A stretch of DNA of 64,000 bases from Glandiceps talaboti (taxonomy: Eukaryota; Hemichordata; Enteropneusta; Spengelidae): assembly GCF_964340395.1 (NCBI RefSeq), contig NC_135569.1, positions 6,262,540 through 6,326,539 of the forward strand, in the 5' to 3' direction. How positions within the stretch are numbered: the stretch's first letter is position 1; each line of letters opens with the position of its first letter. Shown one piece after another: positions 1 through 11,939 of the stretch. The notes under the pieces are model-generated. The model was not told the origin of the DNA, did no database searches, and worked only from the letters and a program-made list of their open reading frames with translations. Made by a program: the position numbers and the translations under genes.

Positions 1-777
1 GAATGATTATCAGTGTGAATCTATCGCCACCGTTTTATGATCGCAAAAAAAATGTCGGTCGTAAAGTATATGCTATCGTTGATTTATGGCTATTGTTGCT
101 TTTCTATTACGACTCTACACTTGCAAGCAATGGATTTGTTGTATATACTTGCGTTAAGCTAGGTTTCGTAACACTTGAAATGATTGGGGGTTTTTTCGTT
201 AAGGATACGTTGGGAAGGCAACGCAATTATATTGCCTACGTGGATACCAGCTAATATGACTTGTTACATTGTTTTCAGAAACAATTAAAATCTATGTGAA
301 TTTTGAGAACTTCTTAATATCTCACATTTGATCTAAAACGTCTCCATCTAATATCAAGTTACCATGGTAATGACAATAGATATACTCTTTATTTTAAACC
401 AAATGGATTAACAAAGAGACGACGCAGGATGTGTCTATTTTTTAACGTCCAGAAAACGTCCAAGGACTGTTATATGAGTAATTTTCTAGTATATCGAATG
501 TCATGTAAGCGTCGGTTCTTTTCTTGTTACCATGTATTAAGTATTTAATAGTTTTCATAACTTGCATGGCCACCATAGAGCTAAACGTAATTCGTTAAAT
601 TACATCCATACTAGCGAATATCATTAACATTGGAACACGAATTCGTATGGAAATTTCAATGGTATAATTATGAAAGGTACTTGCCAACATCACTGTCTGC
701 TTAAAGTGATCGCAACGTTTAAAGTGATAATTAAGATGTGGAAAAAGACTACACCACACACATCTGGTTGTATCTGA
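1..777. other. Intergenic, no gene seen
   Basis: AT-rich unique-looking sequence. A frame of 83 codons opens at position 3, but it has no recognisable domain, splice context or coding-like composition. The only local signal is a near-palindromic X-box-like site at 358-371, listed separately. Confidence 0.5.
358..371. promoter_or_regulatory. RFX X-box-like motif
   Basis: The sequence GTTACCATGGTAAT fits the inverted-repeat X-box bound by RFX factors (GTTRCCATGGYAAC) except at the last base. It is the first of seven such sites in the window. No gene start lies next to it, so function is unproven. Confidence 0.3.
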
Positions 778-921
778 GACGACGACGACGACGACGACGG
801 CGGCGGTGGTGTAGGTGGGGGTGGTGATGATGACGATGATGATGATGATGATGATGATGACGACGACGACGATGGTGACGATGATGATGATGATGATGAC
901 GTGTGATGGTGGTGGTGGTGG

Positions 922-979
<58 letters not shown>

Positions 980-980
980 A
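778..980 (+). repeat. Compound trinucleotide microsatellite (GAC/GGT/GAT)n
   Basis: About 200 bp of trinucleotides passes from GAC to GGC/GGT and then to a long pure GAT run. It creates spurious poly-Asp, poly-His and poly-Ser frames on both strands, which are not genes. Confidence 0.95.
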
Positions 981-983
981 AAA

Positions 984-3579
984 ATAATGATAAAAAATAA
1001 TTTTAGAAGTGCCAATTTTTAAAATGATATTGCTAAAGGCATTGTACACTACTAAAGATGTAGATGATAAATAAATGCAAACATAAACGTAGTGATGATA
1101 ATAAGATAGTCAGTAATGACAATGCTAAATTATAGAAAATAGCCATGTCTACTCCCTTTGCCTTCAAACCATATTTGAAAATATTACGAATCTACGAAAG
1201 AATGTGCGTTTTTGCAAAAAAGATCAATTAATCCGAAATGCCAATATTGTTTACTTGTATCTTTAACTTCTGTTACACAGAGTTGTAGAAAAAGAACATT
1301 TGGTTGCACAATGTCCGCTGTAGTGGTTGATGTTTAGTTGGAATTTTGATTTCAGTTTGTGTATCCAAAAGCATGAAATTCCGAGTCAGTCAGAAAGTCA
1401 TGTTTAAAGTAAAAAGAATTAATGCTTACAGAAATATTTCTCTATCTTCCTTTTCTGTTTCCTTTTCACTTCTTTTGCATTGAATAGGATTTAGGCTTAG
1501 ATGTCAAGCAACTTAAAATAAACTTGGCATATCTGAAATTGAATTCTCGTGTACGATAGAAAATGGCCAGGAGGTAAAGGCTTTTCGAGCACGGTATCGC
1601 AGAGAGATTACAAGGAGTAATCTCTCCTGCAAATCTCGACTAGTTGTGTTAGATCGTTCTATTAAAAATTGAATAAAAATGCCATATTGATTGCATTATC
1701 TAACGTCACTCACAGTAAGCTAGTATTATGGTAAACACGATATTAATGGCGTAATTAATCGTTGCATGTTTTACACCGTGTTTAGCTTTCCCATTCACTT
1801 TGTCCCTTCCAAATGACAGGATTTGCTGGGTTTCATTTTACCAAGGAAGATGGCTAATCCATGTTTCTTGTTAACTGCGGCAATACCCCAAGAAACCATC
1901 TTTCACATTCTTACACGTAACAAAACACCTAAATTAAACTTTAAGAAATACCACTATGTAAATAGCATGCAACAAAATCCACAATGTTTAGGACAGAAAA
2001 GTCATTATTTCGTGTACATTTACTAGTACCAGATGCATAGAAATAAAGTTTAAGTAAATTCATTGGCATTTTATTTTTTTATTTTGTAATTTTAAGGAAG
2101 ATAGAGGATCAATCGAGTTTCTCTCTTGTGAAAGCTTCATATGGGCATTTAATTACGCTTGAAGGCGATGCGTGAGAAGAGATTTAGTTCGCCAAGGGAC
2201 AGCAAATCCTTTCCTTCGCCGGTGAAAGATTAATCCTCGGGCAGTTCAAAGTTCATAGGTCAACCCATCATCCTTATCTGTACATGTTGTAACAATTAGG
2301 TTTAATTACCCTGCCTCTCGGAGGATGAAATAATGTCAAAGGTCAGACAAACTTATGAGGAAAGAAATCCCATGAACAATACTACACACAAGAGCGTCTA
2401 TTCGATTTGCTGATATCGTAGTCAGGGTGTGTTATCTCAGTGATATTTGACATCTTAGATTTTGGAGTCTATCATTAACTGACTTGGCATCATCTTATGG
2501 ATTCAGAACTTCTCCTAAGCAATTTTCTCCCCTGAAAAAATATTCTGCAAGTTAGAACTGAGTGCTCAGTATTAAAATTGTTGTGAAGCAATATTGGTAA
2601 ATTAGAGGCTGTTTTAAAGTTTAGAACGTTCAGTCGTAAAGGTGATATCATTTTCAAAGTTTGAGAAAAACTATTTCAAAATACTCGTTTGAAATGACGC
2701 AAATATTCTCCAGTCCACACCCATGTTGTAAGGTTTTCACGGGTTCACACACTATGTATCTAAATCTCACACAACAGTTTTGAGGTATCATCACTGCTAT
2801 CTTTACAATACAGGTGATTGTTCCACTGTCAACAATGAAGTTTTTTATCTTCATGCTAAACTTTCTAAGATAATAAATTCCTTTCGCAATTTCTGATTGA
2901 AGTTCGAGATAAATACACACATATCGTTACATCATCCACACAATTTCGTATCATTTCTGTATTATCGTCTCGTTTTTTTTGTCATTTTATTTCCTCTCAA
3001 GTAACGATAACAATAGAAAACGAGTAAAATAAATGTTATCATCTTTTACATATCACGCCATTAGCAGCACGAGGAAGGAAAAGGTGCGATAGCTGAAGGG
3101 TCTTGCGTTGAATAAAGCATAAAGACGGTAACACAGACAACACTGTTAGAGTATCATATTCACTCATCACTGCTTCTAATTCACCACTAATACATTTACA
3201 GGTTAAACATCAGATTGTATCATCCGTTGGATGTGTGAATTCGTTATTTGTTGATTGTTATTTCTTATCTCTTGGCGTGCAGTGCTTTCGTAATTAGAGT
3301 TTCCCCTCCATTAATTATCGGGTTTTCGTTCAATTCATCAATGATGTACAGATAAATTGATTGCGAACAGATACGACTATTAAATACATTTCTATTATTT
3401 TTATGCGATTACATCAAACAGATTTTCAGATATCCAATATTTTTCAGAGCATATTTTAGAAGAACATTTCCAGTTCTGCAACAAGTACGTATTCTAAAAC
3501 TGTGTACCCTACGCACCATGTTTGCATTCCTTGCCATAATATTACCACTGAATTCACCTCAATTAACAAGAGAAACAAT
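984..3579. other. Intergenic, one possible regulatory patch
   Basis: No convincing reading frame. A perfect hairpin with 10-bp arms (GAGAGATTAC) and a 5-base loop lies at 1602-1626. A more complex stretch at about 2130-2350 contains the nuclear-receptor half-site array listed separately. The rest is AT-rich and unremarkable. Confidence 0.5.
2243..2262 (+). promoter_or_regulatory. Three nuclear-receptor half-sites spaced by one base
   Basis: AGTTCA, AGTTCA and AGGTCA follow each other as direct repeats with a single base between each pair, giving two overlapping DR1 elements. DR1 is the arrangement used by HNF4, COUP-TF and RXR dimers. Another AGGTCA half-site is at 2340-2345, and a GATTAATCC homeodomain-type site is just upstream at about 2228. 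This suggests an enhancer. The target gene is not visible. Confidence 0.4.
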
Positions 3580-3606
3580 ACAACAACAACAACAACAACA
3601 ACAACA

Positions 3607-3658
<52 letters not shown>

Positions 3659-3696
3659 TTACAACTACAACTACTACTACTACTACTACTACTACA

Positions 3697-3748
<52 letters not shown>

Positions 3749-3765
3749 ATAATAATAATAATAAT
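3580..3765 (+). repeat. Compound microsatellite (CAA)n(CTA)n(AAT)n
   Basis: Trinucleotide tract changing unit from CAA to CTA, with a few interruptions, to AAT. It produces long poly-Thr, poly-Leu and poly-Val frames by chance. Confidence 0.95.
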
Positions 3766-4009
3766 ACTAGTACCCTTTGGTTCTTCATGCCTAACGTTGC
3801 TTCATAATGTCCCAAGTTTGCGCTGAAACATCAAAAACCATTGTTAGAACTTCTTTACCTTACAGTGTAGGAATATACATTATTTTTTCTTGTTTTCACT
3901 ATTTCACGCTTTGTCATCTTGTATAGGCTGAAACATTCACATCCATTCTTATTCATTTGATAAAAAAACAAACCCAATAGTGTATGTATGTGTCTTTGTC
4001 AGGGTGTGT

Positions 4010-4096
4010 GTCTGTCTGTGTGTACGTACGTACGTACGTATGTATGTACGTACGTATGTATCATGCAGGCATGTGTGTGTGTGGGGGGGGGGGGGG
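4010..4096 (+). repeat. Compound GT/TACG/TATG microsatellite with G14 run
   Basis: A TCTG/TGTG stretch passes into ACGT/ATGT tetranucleotides, then GT dinucleotides, and ends in a run of 14 G at 4083-4096. Confidence 0.9.
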
Positions 4097-4519
4097 CGGT
4101 GGGCGGTATGTTCATATGAGTATTCATTGCAGTAAATGGAAAGCAAAAACGTTATCTGTTTCCCTCCCAAGCCTCTCCATTTTCATTTTTAGATCCTGAA
4201 CAATCTCAAAATATATAGTGCTTACAGCGTAGGGACGTTGCTGGTTCTTTAAATTGATAAATTTTGATGAAAGTGATCTGATAAATGTGTGCATGGAACC
4301 CATACAATTACGGTTTTGATGAAAAAAGTAACGACATAAAAAATGAAGTTCAAATGTCATAGTGATGTCAATGCTAATTATACTCTGCAGCTGTACATTG
4401 GCTATATAATGTCATAGTATTAGTACTCATTTGGATTGCTAGACTAATGCATAAATTTGAAAACATATCTTTGTATGCTATATTCATCATTTTAGGCCTA
4501 CTCGTTGGAATAAACTCGA

Positions 4520-4740
4520 AAATGTTATACTATACTGCCTTTCATTTGAAGCAATTTCTTATTGCTCGAAAAATGCTATCGTTTACTGCGAGCATTTTAT
4601 TTGAAGCAATTTCTTATGGCACATTCTTCCCGAAACATGCATTTGAAAGCTGGTCTCTCTGCGTATAAAGTTATCATTTTAGTTCGCGTTCGGATACGTA
4701 TGCATCAGCTATCGTTTACTGGCATTCACTTCAAGAAAGT
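4520..4740 (+). repeat. Short diverged internal duplications
   Basis: The phrase TTTGAAGCAATTTCTTAT occurs twice 54 bp apart (about 4546 and 4600). The phrase GCTATCGTTTACTG occurs twice (about 4575 and 4707). This indicates old local tandem duplication. The overlapping small frames (61-73 codons) follow from it and show no protein features. Confidence 0.55.
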
Positions 4741-5442
4741 CGAGTGAATTCTTCGTCGTCATGCATGTGTATCGGACTTACATATTGATTCCCTGTAAGT
4801 ATTTATTAAATGAGACATATCGAGCAATCTTCTTTGGATGTGCAAGCATTTGGACGTAAAATGAAGAGAATAACCACTTCCCGTTTACCAGAAAATTGAT
4901 GTGAGCCAAATCAGAGAAAACAATAATTCTAGGGCAAACTTTAGTATTAACATATAAAGTATAAAAATGTTACCATCAAGAAATAAAATCGTGTGGTTTT
5001 TCGGTCACAAACCTCGTCAGGATTAAACTTTTACAAATATACATAAACATGTATTAGAAAATGATCCCCTAATCTGAATCTAAGATTCTTGAACTTTAAC
5101 ATAGCGTAAATAAAAGCCCAACTTCAGATTACAGGAGTCGAGACAGGCGATTATAACACAGGTAGAACAAAATATAATAAAAGTGTAAAACATATTGCTC
5201 CACTATCAAGATTAAAGTAGGGAAGTATATCTTCCAGGATATTAGTCTAAATCTCTTGGGGGTATCAACATGATATTGTTATTTTCAGTAATGGCCAAAA
5301 GCAATAATTGTAATTCTGCAAAATACATTCCTTTTATTCATAGATGGCTTTGGTGATTGTATGGTTTTGTCCTTGTGTTTTTTCTCTTTCTGTGAATGTT
5401 TGTCGATACCTACCTACCTAGACCTATAATTACTTGCATGCA

Positions 5443-5490
5443 TGCATACATACATACATACATACATACATACATACATACATACATACA
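5443..5490 (+). repeat. (CATA)n microsatellite
   Basis: About 12 copies of a CATA tetranucleotide preceded by GCATGCATG. Confidence 0.95.
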
Positions 5491-5649
5491 TGTATTTACA
5501 TACATAGCAAGCACCCCATAACTTTAGTCATTTAGTGTGTCTTTATATATAGTTACAATCTATATGTGCATGGTGTTCTTAAGATGGTGATCTGTATGTA
5601 AAGGCGGAGTATATAGCCAGAAAAATCTACTGGAGAGTTATTTGGTCTC

Positions 5650-5975
5650 CACTAGCCACAACTGGAACGTTTAAAACAATATGTTGTTAGGTACAATATG
5701 TTACTCATTATATCATACCACATGGACAATATCGTATCACCTGTGGATAAAGGCATTGTATAGCTGTATGCATCACAAATCAAATCAAATCAAATTGATT
5801 TTTCGGTCCGGACCCCAAAATCATTGCCGGTGATCACGATTTTAACCTGTTTCTGTACTGCTTATGGATAATATCGACAACTGGTTAACATGTGCGATGT
5901 ATAATTATTGGTAAATTAATAATCTTCAGTGAATATATTGGAGTTGTCTGATCGAAAAGTGCTACTACAGTCCCC
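5650..5975 (+). mobile_element. Family B non-autonomous element, copy B1
   Basis: This stretch aligns by eye with the copies at 46.1-46.5 kb (opposite strand) and 56.4-56.7 kb. Shared blocks include ACCTGTTTCTGTACTGCTTATGG and CTTCAGTGAATATATTGG, in the same order with similar spacing. It contains four AAATC repeats at 5776-5797. No coding capacity. The ends of this copy are eroded. Confidence 0.6.
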
Positions 5976-5979
5976 ATTA

Positions 5980-8155
5980 CAGTTTTAACACGGCGATAGG
6001 TTCAAAATGAAGCTTTCGTTTAAGATTTAAACTTGTCACTACACTACCTACCTACAGATAGCATTGCCCATTAATCAACAGATACAGCGTCTTTTCATAA
6101 ATAATGTAGCGAGTATATCTTTTGTTATTTGATGAAGAAAAAATTCGCTAGTTCAGATTTAATGATCCGAACTGTTGATTAATCAATCAATCATTCACAA
6201 TTGAAAGCAGAGGCGTTTCGAGTACTTTCTCCTTTATCAAACTCATCTTGACAAAAAAATATCGCTTTTCTTTTTGAGTAAACTTAAAACGGAGAGAAAA
6301 ATGACACTTTGAATATTACTGGATAAATATTGGGACTATTTAAATGAGACCCGTGTTTCATCAAGGACGGTGCTCAAATTGTGCGGGATTGTACTCAAAG
6401 TACGTTTGGACGCTGAACAACGTTAATTCTCATCCCATAAAGGTCACCTTGCTAGGATGACATTAATTACTAGAGAGATTCACCTACTCGATAATTTACG
6501 CTCCGCGTATAATGACAACGATGCTATACTGATATCTGTCAAATTGCCGTTGTCAGTCACGCTATCAGGTAACGCGGCATATGTTTGCAAAAGCTATTAA
6601 AATGGCGATCACTTTGTTTGGTTTCCAACTGGGAGTGTCTTATCGTGTGAGGTTTTATTTTCACTCACAGCATATGCCTCTTCTTCACTCTGACAGAGGA
6701 CATGCACATATTATTTTTTAAAAGTTTATGGTAAGAGATATCTTGATTTACCTTAAGACGTAACAATTTGTATTCAAGATACGATTCCTACTCTGCTAAG
6801 AGTAAACAGTGTATCGAAGCAATTAAAAAAAAAATTCCATTGGCACTCAAAATAAAAAATGAGCTAAATCTGGTATTTGTTCATTTCTCGAACACTAGCA
6901 GATATTTTTTTCAATAAACGAAATGTGCAAAAAATCTGTCTTTTGTATTTCGTGAATACAAGTATTGAAAGTACAGCTTTCTTCAACAAACGTCGAAATA
7001 ACGACTCTATTATTAATAAAATTATGGTTTCAGGATAAAAATTGACATATTCCTACTGGCCATGATAACATTCATAAACAATATTTTGTTACAAGATATT
7101 TCAATAAAATGTTAATTCTTGCTACGTAATTCATACATCAATAAAACTTGCATCTACAGATTATGTAAAAAGAATTCCAAACCCTCAGGGGCTGTCTAGA
7201 ATTTTGAATCAATTAATTGAAGTTTTGACTATTCTGATATGATAAATGACACGCCCACGTTGCAGCAAACACCAGCTGTCGGCTAACCTAGCGGCAAACA
7301 ATACCTATCACCTATTTGCCGCCTTAACTTTTTTGCCATATTTTAGAATTTCTGATAATTTTTTTTTTACATTTCGGAATGTTATTTTAGATTAGAATCG
7401 TACTAGGGATATTCATCAATTTTGACGTATTTGTCAAGGATAAAAAAATAGAGAATTTCAAATTGACAATATTAATATTATTTCATCTGGATGTGTTTCA
7501 TATCACGTGACCTTCGTTACGCACATTGTAAGGTTAGAAGTCGTGGTAAGAAATTGAAAACAAAAACAATTATCGAATACTGTAATTATAACAATAAAAC
7601 CACACAGTGCTAATGCGAACGACCTTTACCCGTGTGAACATTACTATCACTTGTTGCTTAGCAACTTGATACGCAGCCACGCCTGTGTAACGTGGCTGAG
7701 TTGAATGCAATTTTCTGATAACTTTGACTATGATTCACTTTTCTACTCGTAATCAGTATTAATTTAAAAGAACACAGACCAGATGTGTTTATTTTTCATA
7801 TTAGAATTCTCAGAAAGCGAAATAAGGGTCGGTGACTGTTAGGTCTTCGACAAGTATAAAATTACCTCACCGTATAGTCGAAATACATGATTTTAGAACC
7901 ATGTTACCACTGAACATAAAGGGACGTCATGGGTACTTTTTCTGGGATTACATATTCTGTCACAATGGAAGGTGAGTAATCAAGCAGCCATTCGACGACT
8001 TCAGGACGAAAACTGAATTAAACTCCTAAAACAACTATCTGAATTATCGACATGTATTCATTATTTTGTATGCGAACGGAAACAAACAAAAATCAAAGTA
8101 CTGGGCAGGAATCACGGCTAAACTAATTTTCACTTTTTACTCAAAAATATACTTA
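5980..8155. other. Intergenic, no gene seen
   Basis: AT-rich unique-looking sequence with no plausible frame. It holds an X-box-like palindrome at 7653-7665, listed separately. Confidence 0.5.
7653..7665. promoter_or_regulatory. X-box-like palindrome
   Basis: GTTGCTTAGCAAC is a near-perfect inverted repeat matching RFX half-sites with a one-base spacer. The same 13-mer occurs reverse-complemented at 51055-51067. Confidence 0.3.
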
Positions 8156-8495
8156 TTAAAGGGTTACAAGCTGAGTTGATATGTTTCTGGGATGTGATTT
8201 GTTTCTGCATATTAAAATATGATCACAGTATTCTGCTCAATGTATACTTATCCATCACTTGCAATTGACTGAACTCAAACATGGCATTAGGATATAATTT
8301 GCAAACGAACCAATTCATTATTCGCATCAAAAATGTACAGGAGCTTCCCACTATGCTGTTTCTAACAATACTAGAACACAAATTGTAATATAGAAAACAT
8401 GCATTGACATTATACTATAATAGTTAATCGAATTGTCTTTGTAAGGATTTTCGACGGAGTAAAAAAAAATATGAACTCAGCTTGTGCCACTTTAA
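8156..8495. mobile_element. TTAA-flanked MITE, family C
   Basis: A 332-bp element (8160-8491) lies between TTAA duplications at 8156-8159 and 8492-8495. Its ends form imperfect terminal inverted repeats: the left reads AGGGTTACAAGCTGAGTT and the right, inverted, AGTGGCACAAGCTGAGTT. TTAA target duplication is the hallmark of piggyBac-type cut-and-paste transposons. The element has no coding capacity, so it would have moved with a transposase supplied elsewhere. Confidence 0.8.
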
Positions 8496-9139
8496 ATACG
8501 AGACTTTTGATGCAAAACGTGGGTTATACTAATGAATTCGATTTCATTTCTTGCGGGGGACATTAAATCATTTGAAATATGCATGAGTGAGAATATCGAT
8601 CACGCTCATTTCTGATTACATTGCGTGAAATGATGGGCATTGTACAGTAGTGTGTTATTCTAAGGTGGGAGGAATGTCGTCTCATTATGGAATTCGAGCA
8701 CATTACGACGCCCAAGGCTATTGTCTGCCTTCATTATTAACAATCTAAATAGGGTTTTTCTTATCAACGTATCACAGGTGTTTATTATGATATAGAGATA
8801 TCCTGTTCAAATAGTGGTATGTCTCTTATTAACTTCTTATACATCGTTGTATTCCATGATCAAAACCTTACTTGAACAGCAAAATGGGCACGTAAATGTT
8901 ATCATTTCGTACGTTGTAGACTGTAAGTAAAACCACTGAATAATAACCTATCTATTCCCATGCTGCTCGCGGATTGGGTTCCCCTGTTCCGTTACCGTAA
9001 CTTGTGAAGGTATTACATATACATATGGTATGCTAAAGTCTTGTATATGTAGAGACAGGAGGAAACAGTAGACACAACAAGTCGCACATGTTCAATTTGT
9101 GTACACATGTTGTCCATGGTAGGGTTTACCCCAAATAGC

Positions 9140-9525
9140 ACGTTGTCCACGCGAAATTCGTCGTGGAATTTAACATTAGACTGGACCAGTACATGAGTAC
9201 TGCAATGGACTGTACAAAGCTTTGGGTCTTTGGGAGGGTTTTCTCCCCTGTCATTGCATGGTTTGATGTTGTACAATATCGAGGATTTACAAATTTAAAA
9301 TAATACGTTATCCAAGCAAAATTCGTTTTGGACTTTGAACGTTAATGTTATGGGTATAAGTGAAAGAAACTTAATGTTAGACTGAGTGTACGAATGCGTG
9401 AACACTGCAAGGGCCTTTATACAGCTTCGGGGGCTTTCTTCCTAGACTTGTCATCGTAAGTTGATGGCAAGGCAATCACGCCAAATCACGTTGAATCTCG
9501 AGAGTATTGGGGATTTAGAGACTTG
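9140..9525 (+). repeat. Diverged tandem duplication (about 180-200 bp unit)
   Basis: Two copies share blocks in the same order: ACGTTGTCCACGCGAAATTCG / ACGTTATCCAAGCAAAATTCG, then AACATTAGACTGGAC / AATGTTAGACTGAGT, then GGGTCTTTGGGAGGG / GGGGGCTTTCTTCC, then ATCGAGGATTTACA / TTGGGGATTTAGAG. A short minus-strand frame (9013-9276) overlaps the first copy and is not conserved in the second. Confidence 0.6.
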
Positions 9526-9529
9526 TTAT

Positions 9530-10720
9530 TATTTGATATTACCGAAATTCGGCCTAAGAATCTGTTGTCAGTTACACACAATATCTTCATTTGTCGTTCA
9601 GTAACGTTACATTGTGTTACTACTATATATAGGCACTTCGAACGTTTCGAGTTATTGCCAAAAGTCGATTACTGACTGTCTTTTTATTGAGCCACGCTTA
9701 GATACTTCAGTTATTCGAAGAAAAACGATTCCGCATTCACTCGAAAAAACTTTCAAATTTTCTAGTTGTTCAATACAAACAAAAAGTTTGCAGTAAGCTC
9801 CGTGTCCACATCAAAAGAAAAAAAACAGAGTAGGCAAAACGCCATGGAAATCATTAAGGTATTCTTTGAAAACATATGCCGCTTTAGTTTGCATCAAAAA
9901 TCCTAATTGAAACGTGGAGGGTTTTGTGGAGTTTTTACAAATGTGTCAGCAGCTGTCTACTTTTACATTTAACTGGTATTCAAACAACAATTCACAGTCT
10001 GTCCTTCATGTTAACTTAGTTACAATTATTAAGCGTATCTGTCAACTGCCAATCACTCCAAAAAAAACCACATCCTCTTCATCTAACAAATTCCAGCTTC
10101 TGTGTTTTCGCACGCGATCAATCCCGATAAGCAATATTTGATTCGGCATTGTCTGTTAACCCTATATTAAGTTTCAAATCACATGTTTAGTATTTTGATA
10201 TATTCAGAGATATACCTAGTCTACTGTACTCGTTCAGGTGGCTAGTGGTCTGTTACAATACATATAGTATAAATTAAAACATGTACTCCCAAGGGTAAAC
10301 TTTATTTTTTCTGTCTACTTACCCTTGGCACGGATAATACTAATATCGGGACAAGCAATCTGTAATATTGTACTTTGTCTTCACAAAACTTAGGCTCTGG
10401 AGCGTCATTCACATAAAATTAGGTCCCAAATATTTGATATAATTAGAAATATCAGTGTTCCAATTTGGCGGTACGATGCGTTTTACATGTCACACAAAGA
10501 TTTTTGTTACGCATCATTCATATAAAACAAAATACAGGCACTGATGTTTCATCCAACTAGTGATGTTCTTGTGATTCCACAGTGTGATAAAATGTATCAT
10601 TTTATATGCTTGAGCGCTATCAGCATTTTTATCTTATGTAATTTGTAACAAAAAACGTTATGGGAGTAAAAAAAACCAATATGCTGCCTATAAAGTGAAA
10701 CTCTATCGTCACACTAGTTT
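9530..10720. other. Intergenic, no gene seen
   Basis: Two short frames (60 and 75 codons) lie here with no domain or splice support. No transposon ends were recognised. Confidence 0.5.
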
Positions 10721-10764
10721 GGTAGTAGTAGTAGGTGGTGGTGGTGGTGGTGGTGGTGGTGGTG

Positions 10765-10833
<69 letters not shown>
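10721..10833 (+). repeat. (GTA)n(GGT)n microsatellite
   Basis: A short GTA run, a GGT core and then a long GTA run of about 19 copies. Confidence 0.95.
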
Positions 10834-11466
10834 ATTAAATTTTAGATCATAAAGCCAGTTTGCCTGTTTCGGTGAAAGGAAACAGCAATTTAGTTTTACC
10901 GTTATTGCAGCGAGAAACGTGGGATAACTTGAAACAAGTTATTATCACGATTTTCTCTCTTCCGGCCATGATTGGCATATTGACGGTCGGAGGCAGAATG
11001 TATGTAATAAACAGACGTTGGCTGTACATTAGAACGCACTGTGTGAACTCCTCTGTTTTCCTTCTCCCCCGCAGTTATGACGACATTTGACCCCTGGAAA
11101 CACTTTATTTTCCAATCCCAGGCTTGTGATTTGTAGGATGTGGCCTCTATATTAATCAGGTCTTTCTTCCTCCATATTGCTTGATTAATCGTGTGTTTTG
11201 ACATTTTCATAATGCCCGAAGTCGATCACCTCTGGATCAAAAAATAATAGTATTGAGTAGGTCATTAAAATTGATGGAAAAGCATATGTTTGCTCAACAG
11301 CAACTCAATATCAACTTTCAATAATGTGTTTCTAGAAGCAATCCACTGTTAGGGGCAACGTTCCAAGGAGTTGAATCGAACATAGGAATAGGGTGGTGCA
11401 GAACAACCAATAGGCTGAAGACTATGTTAGAAAAACCACCATAATATCTTCTATCTTATTGGCGTT

Positions 11467-11690
11467 AGTGGCCATATGGATGAGGATTGGGTAGTTATTT
11501 TTATTTTTATTTATGAATTAATTTTATCATGACTTATCACAAACAATAATAAACATTTTGCACATTTATTATTTTTTGCAATTTTATTGAGTTACAAACA
11601 AGGACTTAGCATATGTTGTTTCACATCGATTTTTCAAGCAGGAAGCCATGATAAAATTGTGTTATAAAGTAAACATCCAAAATTTAACAT
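11467..11690. mobile_element. Family A palindromic MITE, deleted copy
   Basis: The left end AGTGGCCATATGGATGAGG matches the left terminus of the complete copy at 61558. The segment from TTTTGCAATTTTATTGAG to TGTTTCACATCGATTTTTC matches that copy's right half. The middle is shortened and the right terminus is degraded. Both AA bases of the left TTAA have been lost. Confidence 0.65.
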
Positions 11691-11820
11691 ACGTTTTCTG
11701 TACTTAGGTTTAATTTACAATGAATTATTAATTCAGTCTGGAATTTCTTTTGCCTTTTTAAATCGTTTTAGATTCCTTGTTACGTTCGCCGAAGACGTTG
11801 AACAAGGGTTGCTTTACTCA

Positions 11821-11902
<82 letters not shown>

Positions 11903-11935
11903 CTTGTTTGTTTGTTTGTTTGTCTGTCGATCTGC
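11821..11935 (+). repeat. (TCTG)n(TTTG)n microsatellite
   Basis: About 20 pure TGTC units (11821-11900) followed by TTTG/TCTG variants. Confidence 0.95.
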
Positions 11936-11939
11936 TTGT

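Noticed and set aside
3-254. 83-codon frame at the left edge
   Set aside because: True ATG but ordinary AT-rich composition and no motif. It might be an exon edge, but nothing supports that.
690-1049. Long His/Ser, Ile and Asp-rich frames on both strands
   Set aside because: They are translations of the GAC/GAT/GGT microsatellite at 778-980.
1602-1626. Perfect 10-bp hairpin resembling a terminator
   Set aside because: No T-run follows and this is eukaryotic DNA; small perfect hairpins of this size are expected by chance in 64 kb.
3456-3826. Poly-Val, poly-Thr and poly-Leu frames of about 100-120 codons
   Set aside because: Products of the CAA/CTA/AAT tract.
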